Assembly: GCA_030018875.1 (NCBI GenBank)
Contig: JASEHK010000027.1
Location: 1 to 13,190 of the forward strand
Length of the DNA stretch: 13,190 bases
Direction: 5' to 3'
DNA from: Endomicrobiia bacterium
GTDB taxonomy: Bacteria; Elusimicrobiota; Endomicrobiia; PHAN01
In this document: positions 8,101 through 13,190 of the stretch, piece after piece
Numbering within the stretch: position 1 is the first letter of the stretch
How the letters are laid out: every line of letters starts with the position of its first letter
Notes under the pieces: model-generated
The model's input: the letters and a program-made list of their open reading frames with translations, nothing else
Databases searched by the model: none
Told to the model about the DNA's origin: nothing
Translations under genes and position numbers: made by a program

Positions 8101-11100
8101 CCATGCGTTGGGGAGGTCGTCGCGGTTTTTGCTTCTGGCGCGGTAATAGTAAACGCGCGCGGCGTCGAGTCCGGCGTTCGTCCACGCGCTTGTGGAGGTT
8201 TGATAATCGCTCGTGTCGAGATTGGCCGTTCCAGCGGCGTTGGTTCTCTGGAGCTCGACGCCGGAAGACCCGACGTTAAGAGAGCTGAACTCATTTTTTG
8301 GCGCGACCTTCACATACCACGTAGAGGTCTCCGTGAACTCCAACCCCGTCGGGCTTTCTATGCGCGTTGCTTTGACGGTGACGGCGCTTTCGGGGTTGGC
8401 GAGGCCGTCGCCGTTGAAGGATTGGACGCTGAAGCCGTAAGTGGTGTTGGGGGTAAGCGTTCCGTCGCAGGTCCAACTTAAATTCGCGCTCGAAGTGTGG
8501 GTGGACGATTGGACGGTTCTAACTTCTCGCAAAATAATTCTGCTTTCGCCCTCGCCCAACGAAGTGAAAGTGTCCGTCGCCGTGACGCTAAGCGATGTCC
8601 AGTGAACGGCGAAACTCATATTTGACGCGGTCTCAATACGGGTATATTTCGCGCCGAACGAAGCATGGTCGCTCCAGATATTGTCGCCGTTTTTCGCTCT
8701 CGCCCAGAACCAGTAACTGCGGTTGGGGTCAAGCGACACGAAGGTTCCCGACGTTATATCTATTCCGTCGGCATTCTCGACGGAACCCGTGATTTGCGAA
8801 TGTGTGGCGAGACGCACCTGATAAAACGTGTTTTGCGGGTTTCCAGCAGGGGCGATGCCGGCTGTAATAGACGTTGTCCAGACGGTAAAAGAACCGGTTG
8901 ACGGAACTGCGGTGTATGTGTATTTCGCGCTTCCTGCGGAGAAAGTCGTGGCGACGCCGTTGTTGTTTTGGGCGGCGGCCTGAACGAAATACGACGTATT
9001 CGTCAGGAGGCCGGCGGCGGTCGAGCCGGACACTTCCCACTCCGCTTTCGTGCGCCAAACGGCCGAATCGCCCAGTTGTCCGGTCGTCTGTATAAATTTC
9101 TGCTGACCGTTCGGCGAACTTATCCTCAAGGCATATTTGCTTGACGGCGGATTTCCCGCATCGTTGACGCCGACCCAAATAGTGTGCGTCGAAGCCGCGA
9201 TGAATGTCGGGGCCCCGGGAGCCGCGCACAGCGTGGAAGTCGAGCCGAGAACACAGTCGGGGGACTCTATGTTGTTGCTTATGGCGCGGGCCCAGAAATA
9301 ATAAGTCGTGTTCAAATCGAGGGTCTGGAAGAGTTGTGAGTTAAGGTCGGTCGTATAACCGTAGGAAGTTATCGTCGAGACGCCGACGCCGAGCGACGAG
9401 ACGAAGACCGCGTATTCCGTCCCCGCGGGGTTGCCGCCCGAAGTCCAGTTGGCGCGGATTTCAGACGATGAAACGTTGGCGAAGACCGCCGGCGCCGGCG
9501 CCGCCGCGAAGGTGTAGGTGTTGACGGAGCTCGCCCAGTTCGACACGCCGATGTCGCCGATGTCGCCGGCGCGCACTCTGTACCATCGCCGGACGGCCGG
9601 AGCAAGGGACGAGTCGTTGATAATGGCCGAGGCGCTCCAGTCCATTATCCGTGTCCAGCCGTTCGTTTCGGCGGGGACGCCCGCGGGCGCGTTCCATGTG
9701 GCGCGCTCAACCTGATATTTCGGCCCGACGCCCGTCCATGTGAGTCGTATTGTTGTCGAGGACAGCGCCGTCGGGACAAGATTGTCCGGAGCGCTTGAGT
9801 TGGTGGACTGCTGGTTTATGCCCGACCATTGTGAGACGGTATTCTGCGGATTTTTCGCCCGCGCCTTAAAATAATATATCGTGTTGCCCGACAAACCCGC
9901 GAAGTTTCTTCCGCCCGAATCCTGACTCCAAAGATAATGAGTGCCCCAAGTCGTGTTGGAACTTACGCTCAAATTTCCCGAGGCGGCGTCCGCGTAATAG
10001 GTTGTGCCGGAGGCAAAATTATTGACGGTTGAGACCGCGACTTGATATTCTGCCTCGATGCCGTTGGTGCCGGATGAAATTTTAAGCAGTATCGCCGTGT
10101 CCGCGGGCGTTCCGGTCGAAAGATAAGTCACGTTGACGGGGCCCGGCGCGGTGTAAAACGTCACACCGCCGGCGAGCGGTCCGGATTCTATCGTCGCGTC
10201 GTGGTTGCGCGCTTTCACGTTGAATATATATTTCGTCGAGGGCGCAAGTCCGGTAAGTGTCCACGTGGTCTCTTTGAGCCAGCCGGAGTCCGTTGAGACG
10301 TTGAGTCCGTAGAAATAAACGCCCGACTGTCCCGCCGCGAGATTGGTGAAACTCTCGTCGGCGTTGGAGCTTTTGGCTTTCAACTTGAGGGACGTCGTGG
10401 CGATTTCCTCCGTCGTCAGCGCGGCGGGCGGCTCGATGCGCGTGGCCTTGGCGAAAGACACGGCGCTATTGGGAATGTTGTCGCCGTTTTTCGTGGTTAT
10501 GCCAAAATCAAGGAGCGTGTTCGTCGAAAGATTATTGAACGTCCAGTTGTTTGCCGAGATTCCCGATTGCCAGCCGCTCGACTGGGGATTACCGCCGTCC
10601 ACTTCAAAAAGTATGCCGCCGTAAGTCAAGTTCGACGGCTCGGGAGATGCTTTCAACTGGACGCTCGTAAATCCCACATTCGTCCAGATGAATGAAGTCG
10701 GCGTCTCGACGAGTGTGTATTTCAGAGAGAACGACGAGGCGCTCCTCGATATACCCGCCACGTTTCTGGAGTAAACCCTCGCGCGATACTGCCTGTTCGG
10801 CGCCAGATTAAATATATCGCGCCCGGGGCTGACGCCGCCCCATTCTTCTCTGGTGAGCCAGACAGGCGTGTCGGACGATTGACCGGATACGTTGACGTAA
10901 TACGACGGCGTCCAGTCGGACCTTGAACTGTACTCCACCGCGAACTGGGTGTGTGACGGATTGCTGTTTTCATTAACGACTGCGTTGAGTGTGCCGGTGG
11001 AAACGGCGGTGAGTGTAGGCGCCGCCGCGATGTTGGAGAGCGTCCATGTCGCCTGATTGAGCGTGAGCGCGTTTTCGAGGCCGGCGCGGTTGCGGATTTT

Positions 11101-13190
11101 AGCGTTGAATGTGTATTGCTGGTTCGGGCTTAATCCCGCGAGAGTCCAGTAATCCGTAGCGCTGCGCCACTCGCTCGACGTGGAAAGCGTCGTCTCGTAA
11201 ATCCGGATTCCGGATGCGCCGTCGGCAAGCGAAGTGTAATCCGGCGGAAGCGGAGCGACTTTTACGTTGTTGGAGGCGTCAACGACGAATTGCAGTTGTG
11301 TTATGTTTTCTATCCTTGTGGCTTTTGCGCTCGTCACATAACTGTTCTCGATGCCGTCGCCGTTTCTGACTTTGAGCCGCACCCAGTAAGTCGTATTCGC
11401 CGCGAGATTTGCCGCCGCCGAAAAGCCGTTTTGCGTTATCCAGTTGCTCGAACTTTTTATCTGATCCCAGTCGCCCGTCTCGGCGACTTCGAAAGAAATT
11501 TTCGATTGGTCCACGCCGAGGTTTGTAAGAGCGCCGGGGGCGTTTATCGTTACGCTCGACTGTCCGATGTAATCGTATGCGACGGAAACGGGTTGTTCCA
11601 CGCGCGTGTAACTCGAATCGAGCACGCGCCAATCGCTCATATTCCCCGCGTCGTCGCGCGACCGCGCGCGGAAATGATATTTCGTGTTCGGCGCGAGAAC
11701 GCCGAAAGCATACTCGGTATCGGTCAGCCATCCGCTCGATGAAATCAGCAAGCCCCCGACGGAAACCGATGAACATTCAGAAAGATAATTGACGCCGAAC
11801 GGATTGCCGGCGGCGGTCCAGCGCGCCGTTATCGAGGACGATGAGTTTATTATCGAGCTGTTGTATCCCGGCGTTCCGCTGCGGGTTCTGGTCGTTATTT
11901 CGACTTCCGTCGGATTGATACTGCCGTAGATATTTCTGACTCGCGCCCCGAGGGTATATTCGGTGTTCGGCGCAAGCGCGCTCGTGCCGACGAAATTCCA
12001 CGCCGTCTGGTTTTTGCGCCATCCGCCGTCGGTGGACGGGGATACGGAATAAATCTGAACGCTTGCCGCGCCGTCCGCCAAGCGGCTGAAATTCCCCAAC
12101 GGGCTTGCCGCTATATAAGTCGAACCGACGACTTCGAGGTTGATTCCCGCCGGAGATTCTATCCTTGTGGCGGTGGTGAATGTTGCGCTGTATGGCGTCT
12201 CGATTTGCGAGCCGTTTCTGGCTTTTACTCTGAGGCGATATTCTAAGTTCGGCTGTAAACCGACGATGTTTCTGCCCGCGGCGCCGCCGAACTGGGAGTA
12301 GGTTCCCCACACCGGCGCATCGCTCAAGACGCCGCTTGTGCTGACATATTTTATGAATGTGTATCCGGGCGCGGACGTTATTTCGAGCGCGAACTGCGAG
12401 TTCGTGCTTGAGTTTTCTTTTCTGTTTATGTTCGTTTTTATCGTGTCGCTCGATACGACTTCAAGCGCCGCTATGTCCGGCGTTTCGCAGAGCGTGTATG
12501 TCGAGATGTTCGGCGTCTGACCCGCCGCAACGCCGTCGCGGTTTTTGGCGTCGGCGTAAAACACTATCTGCTGGTTTCTCTCAATGCCGATTATATTTTC
12601 GTCGAGCGTCCACCATTGAGCCGGCGATTTGGACCACTGCGTCTCGGACGATTTCGTTATGCACCATATTTTTACGCCGGATTGTCCCTCGGCGATTCCG
12701 GTATATCCCGTCTGAGAAACCCTGGCCTGAATTGACGTCTGCTCGACGATAAATTCTATTCCTTCGACGCGCTCTATGTAAGTGGTGGCTTTTTTGGAAA
12801 GCGAACCGCCGATAATACCGGAACCGTTTCTCGTCTCAGCGGTAATAAAATATGTTGAGTTCGGCGCGAGGCCGCTCAAGACCCAATTATCCTGTTTTAT
12901 CCAGCCGGAGTCGGTGGATTTTACCACTTCGGACATTCTAACCGCCGTCGAGTCGGACCACACACCGAAATTAACTCCAGCGCAGGCGACCGAAACCGAC
13001 GTCTGATACAAAACGAAATTCAGATCCGTCGGCGCGGATATGAGGGTGTAAGTAGAGCCGACGACGTAAGGGTTGCCCGGCTGATTGTCGCCGTTGATGC
13101 CCGATGCGTCCACGAAATAAAGCGTCCCCTCCCACACGATCGGCGTGCTCGCCAGGAACCGGTAATTCGGGTATTTCCCCTCGACGACGC
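1867..13190 (-). CDS. Giant multi-FnIII surface/secreted protein, 5'-truncated by the window
   Basis: The gene runs off the right edge. The in-frame GTG at 13137 is not the true start, because 17 further codons upstream are open to the window end and read as FnIII sequence (…YRFLASTPIVWEGTLYFVDA). At least 3,773 residues are encoded here. With the GTG as residue 1, the order is: about 32 FnIII-like modules to about residue 3178; two Ig/FnIII-like modules, one with DNTAP and the next with VWYFKVRAKDSAGNWS (3178-3378); a Big_5/SbsA-like Ig domain with ATFDRAMD (3385-3500); a domain with DSDRNGVVD near 3597 and HFSVYAL; and a FlgD-Ig/type IX-like tail (about 3661-3756). Modules average about 98 residues, are rich in Ser, Thr and Asn, and contain very few cysteines, as expected outside the cell. 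No catalytic domain was recognised. A structural, adhesive or sheath-like role is likely but unproven. Any signal peptide must lie outside the window. The barrel gene downstream may serve its export. Confidence 0.9.
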   Translation of the reverse strand, partial: VVEGKYPNYRFLASTPIVWEGTLYFVDASGINGDNQPGNPYVVGSTYTLISAPTDLNFVLYQTSVSVACAGVNFGVWSDSTAVRMSEVVKSTDSGWIKQDNWVLSGLAPNSTYFITAETRNGSGIIGGSLSKKATTYIERVEGIEFIVEQTSIQARVSQTGYTGIAEGQSGVKIWCITKSSETQWSKSPAQWWTLDENIIGIERNQQIVFYADAKNRDGVAAGQTPNISTYTLCETPDIAALEVVSSDTIKTNINRKENSSTNSQFALEITSAPGYTFIKYVSTSGVLSDAPVWGTYSQFGGAAGRNIVGLQPNLEYRLRVKARNGSQIETPYSATFTTATRIESPAGINLEVVGSTYIAASPLGNFSRLADGAASVQIYSVSPSTDGGWRKNQTAWNFVGTSALAPNTEYTLGARVRNIYGSINPTEVEITTRTRSGTPGYNSSIINSSSSITARWTAAGNPFGVNYLSECSSVSVGGLLISSSGWLTDTEYAFGVLAPNTKYHFRARSRDDAGNMSDWRVLDSSYTRVEQPVSVAYDYIGQSSVTINAPGALTNLGVDQSKISFEVAETGDWDQIKSSSNWITQNGFSAAANLAANTTYWVRLKVRNGDGIENSYVTSAKATRIENITQLQFVVDASNNVKVAPLPPDYTSLADGASGIRIYETTLSTSSEWRSATDYWTLAGLSPNQQYTFNAKIRNRAGLENALTLNQATWTLSNIAAAPTLTAVSTGTLNAVVNENSNPSHTQFAVEYSSRSDWTPSYYVNVSGQSSDTPVWLTREEWGGVSPGRDIFNLAPNRQYRARVYSRNVAGISRSASSFSLKYTLVETPTSFIWTNVGFTSVQLKASPEPSNLTYGGILFEVDGGNPQSSGWQSGISANNWTFNNLSTNTLLDFGITTKNGDNIPNSAVSFAKATRIEPPAALTTEEIATTSLKLKAKSSNADESFTNLAAGQSGVYFYGLNVSTDSGWLKETTWTLTGLAPSTKYIFNVKARNHDATIESGPLAGGVTFYTAPGPVNVTYLSTGTPADTAILLKISSGTNGIEAEYQVAVSTVNNFASGTTYYADAASGNLSVSSNTTWGTHYLWSQDSGGRNFAGLSGNTIYYFKARAKNPQNTVSQWSGINQQSTNSSAPDNLVPTALSSTTIRLTWTGVGPKYQVERATWNAPAGVPAETNGWTRIMDWSASAIINDSSLAPAVRRWYRVRAGDIGDIGVSNWASSVNTYTFAAAPAPAVFANVSSSEIRANWTSGGNPAGTEYAVFVSSLGVGVSTITSYGYTTDLNSQLFQTLDLNTTYYFWARAISNNIESPDCVLGSTSTLCAAPGAPTFIAASTHTIWVGVNDAGNPPSSKYALRISSPNGQQKFIQTTGQLGDSAVWRTKAEWEVSGSTAAGLLTNTSYFVQAAAQNNNGVATTFSAGSAKYTYTAVPSTGSFTVWTTSITAGIAPAGNPQNTFYQVRLATHSQITGSVENADGIDITSGTFVSLDPNRSYWFWARAKNGDNIWSDHASFGAKYTRIETASNMSFAVHWTSLSVTATDTFTSLGEGESRIILREVRTVQSSTHTSSANLSWTCDGTLTPNTTYGFSVQSFNGDGLANPESAVTVKATRIESPTGLEFTETSTWYVKVAPKNEFSSLNVGSSGVELQRTNAAGTANLDTSDYQTSTSAWTNAGLDAARVYYYRARSKNRDDLPNAWAMLFSTHTRANPPAPGSPSIPGRGVDFIEVNWYDNNNSTYTSYMVEGSSLSYGGAPTNSSDWLLNTTYYLLNLIPNTSYYLRVKAKNAVDVESAWTQLGTAWTKIETVAGISFDGVFRTSATISALGGPFTKAGAALSGVSIGVYKDEFYTDLRSSKPYDASSEHTFVNLVANTTYYFTANSRSGDGDENVSTGTLSFPISRITLIERPVGVKFGVVSNTSIQAAPDGDFTNLASTGSGVITYSVAPSTESGWRNTTSYFTVSGLSPNTVYNFKADSRNRAGAASGQTLNISTYTLASSPLASVFTEITTSTLRASWTAGLPANPENTEYYVEASSVSQSGPYNYHDGWQTSIYRDFDNLSSNIKYYFRVKSRNFAYAESAWVDLGMKYTLIEQVTSADYTVYPASISVAATPQPSNLDEGSSGIIFTNLTTGVNSGWISNINYTFGSLLQNATYQFRVNTKNGDGISNTAYNLPLACTLIIPATGVAFGNFSATSIEAKASGDFPSNLGAGLSALAVEVRNADLDYSSHVWVPSLNTHAFVGLSTNTLYNFRANTRNQFGATTSSTSWITKYTLAVVPGLVNVTTTTVANSQKIISVGKDGNPDLTDFAVAISTTLTFSVTNYVQPGGTLDAAPYWASWTSGWASNLTVGGLAPNTTYYFKAVARNGANIVTAFGPTSSKATRAVTPQIVSVEPHSSGPNTKLLVNYSGAAEQYKLWYATYSATQDNLSLVSDWSSSTWTLHQSLDPNKKYYYWVKSRNVEFVESDFSDEVSGWTQASQPASYNPFYSAVSQDSMQVNWTAGTPANPSGAFYKIQRATSSDFGGTLSELSVQNTYYYYDTSLAPNRRYFFRVAARNNADIPVWTQFTDLNQPSAGRATLIESPSGITVPTEFVTATALRITADGEFFNLTNPDGGNSSAINLMYSSNAVTGVSRGYGQQSYWDITGLTPNTTYTFSAVSKNWDNIPNNWIPYTSTTATRIESPTGAEFIVSTMTIQSRPIFASGPTNIATGAAGIKHVRGAVSLPDDDLEYVNSTSTWRTWSGLNPNALYTFQIRTRNRQGLLNDWVTGFSTYTRCVNLSAPTVADGTGLGGGSGYYTETTIGYGDNPVGPNQTEFAVLEVSGNKWLDGAGGTQVGVLWSTATVWYHYNLANATTYFYQAKARNKAGIETVLSSSGSATTGPGAVDWIKCVYREVQVEGELYQLKWDWSDVAGANYYEIEVSTNGVNYTAESTALTTSYYSSHYPDRANQKYWARSRGKQNIGGGLGGWSPSTFTYTQIERAQFVELDVTASTQIALRARSIVDSAPAGFSRIQEGSSGISYWCSTAPAVGPAVFSSSVSWTQTTSYFLLPTSLTPNTTYYFKAQSRNALGDVMAPSSVADSTVTWANAPATPALVVSTSDTLKIAVSTNSNPSHTLYAIYLDIPVERYVNAAGNAVSVTPVWRTYSDWNGGAGIVVGGLVKSTEYKVKSRAQNSLNILTAWSPTLTAYTLGGQPIIENTSPGSTPPVWTNVSTWKFKASNSDSYRYLWNKISDSVVEAASSDPWNGSTEITRAIDSEGSWYFHVAGFSGDPASKTGQTTYGPIRYDNTAPTLGALSAQKSASDPTVIEANQWTRVDTPYFYWTEPYSGGTNESPISGYSVTFSSNPDINPVAATNTTNTYYEVSTPLTDGGVWYFKVRAKDSAGNWSGVGAFVYKFNSGTDRPSVTSLNPAGRLINGEWHGANVSSPIAATFDRAMDKESTETALELYAIRDKNGNTIFANISGVTLYNTQTYQALFTPNAPLLKNYTYRIVVTVAAKDSLGNNLASASEVVFRTILDENISNTVIASDEKTKVELENGATTAPIYVVININPAASPIKVNPESMREADSKVAASDKQGFTKIIGGSAREFVAYTAAGGQVTTFDAPVVITMPYEDSDRNGVVDGTSPGILAKMLKIVYLNENTREWEALESVVDTNKRVVTAQTKHFSVYALKGSPSKDVAGVYAYPIPFDTAEGHTKINFGKVPSAPIPSSGKIRIYTLTGSLVKEQEINDGAGIWSWDVKTESNQPVASGVYIYVIENSDGVKKIGKLMVIR
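2170..2640 (-). other. Acidic-loop (DxDxNGxxD) domain ending in HFSVYAL
   Basis: This part lies between the Big_5-like domain and the tail. It contains VVITMPYEDSDRNGVVDG, whose DxDxNGxxD loop (2323-2349) resembles calcium-binding loops, then YLNENTREWEAL, VVDTNKRVVTA and TKHFSVYAL. Segments like this commonly precede sorting tails in giant surface proteins of candidate phyla. Calcium binding is inference from the loop pattern only. Confidence 0.6.
2640..2990 (-). other. Big_5/SbsA-like bacterial Ig domain
   Basis: The segment reads as PSVTSLNPAGR, SSPIAATFDRAMDKES, then ALFTPNAPLLKNYTYRI, AAKDSLGNNLAS and VVFRT. The order TFxxxMD, FxPxxxLxxxxxYxxxV, KDxxGNxLA, FxT is the hallmark of SbsA-like/Big_5 Ig domains found in S-layer and surface proteins. 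Confidence 0.8.
3005..3605 (-). other. Two Ig/FnIII-like modules outside the main array
   Basis: The first module ends with GSWYFHVAGFSGD and leads into YDNTAPT; the second has TPYFYWTEPYSGG and ends with GGVWYFKVRAKDSAGNWS. They share the Y-x-V-x-A-x-D core of FnIII folds but lack the NTTYYF and linker motifs of the main array, so they form a separate pair joining the array to the C-terminal domains. Confidence 0.7.
3606..13190 (-). repeat. Array of ~32 FnIII-like modules with A1-A2-B supermodules
   Basis: Each module of about 295 bp ends in a core like LAPNTTYYFRAKARNGDG and a linker. Class A carries a NLxxGxSGV-type segment; class B carries a GNPxxTEYAV-type segment. Within A, A1 modules mostly end in RNGDGI-like and A2 in RNRxG-like motifs. 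Full A1-A2-B triplets lie at about 12155-13030, 10705-11590, 9785-10700, 7785-8625, 6920-7785, 6035-6920 and 4545-5450. Between them are A2-B pairs (11590-12150, 3610-4250), four B modules in a row (8625-9785), two B (5450-6035) and one B (4250-4545). Boundaries are approximate. Some B modules have an extra segment with a YVxxxGxxxxxPVW-like motif. Classes were assigned by eye. Confidence 0.8.
4038..4065 (-). repeat. Heptanucleotide array inside an FnIII module
   Basis: Four 7-bp units on the plus strand (GGGAAGT, GGGAAGT, AGGAAGT, AGGAAGT) lie within the giant gene. They are translated on the minus strand as TSYFLLPTS, just before LTPNTTYYF of the module at about 3930-4250. The matching module at about 8350-8625 has seven fewer residues between its tryptophan and the LTPNTTY core, that is 21 bp or three units. 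The repeat therefore appears to have been added in frame to a loop. Confidence 0.85.

Overview
The window holds two genes, both on the minus strand, plus repeat-rich flanking DNA. Transcription runs from right to left. First comes an enormous surface or secreted protein gene whose beginning lies beyond the right edge (1867-13190, at least 3,773 codons). It is followed closely by a gene for a PorV/PorQ-like (UPF0164) outer-membrane beta-barrel protein with a C-terminal TPR unit (431 to about 1792). No gene is visible in 1-430. No RNA genes, CRISPR arrays or transposases were seen.

The combination points to an uncultivated diderm bacterium, Elusimicrobiota-like or a neighbouring candidate phylum. 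The supporting traits are a UPF0164 barrel next to a giant fibronectin type III (FnIII) protein, a FlgD-Ig/type IX-like C-terminal tail, and dispersed TGTCATTGCGAG palindromes and heptanucleotide repeats. The taxonomic assignment is inference from family knowledge, not proof.

Layout from right to left. 13190 to about 3606 is an array of about 32 complete FnIII-like modules, with a further one cut by the window edge. About 3606-3005 holds two Ig/FnIII-like modules of a different kind. About 2990-2640 is a Big_5/SbsA-like Ig domain. About 2640-2170 is a domain containing a DxDxNGxxD acidic loop and an HFSVYAL ending. 2160-1867 is a FlgD-Ig/type IX-like tail. Then follow a 7-bp repeat array (1824-1865), the barrel gene, and 430 bp of intergenic repeats.

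The giant array is not a simple tandem repeat. Its modules sort into three classes (A1, A2, B). Seven times they occur in the order A1-A2-B, a supermodule of about 880 bp (about 293 aa). The linker before an A module usually carries an IE/VE motif, and the linker before a B module usually an A/P-rich one.

The second notable theme is repeats inside genes. Four arrays of degenerate heptanucleotide units lie in the window. One encodes the hydrophobic core of the barrel protein's signal peptide, one adds about seven residues to an FnIII loop, and two sit in opposite orientation on either side of the barrel gene. A 139-bp palindromic element is also translated in frame at the barrel protein's N-terminus. 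Because 7 is not a multiple of 3, unit gain or loss in the two coding arrays would shift the frame, which makes them possible contingency loci.

A plausible joint role, by inference, is that the giant protein is exported through a type IX-like route using its tail and that the PorV-like barrel assists its outer-membrane passage or attachment.
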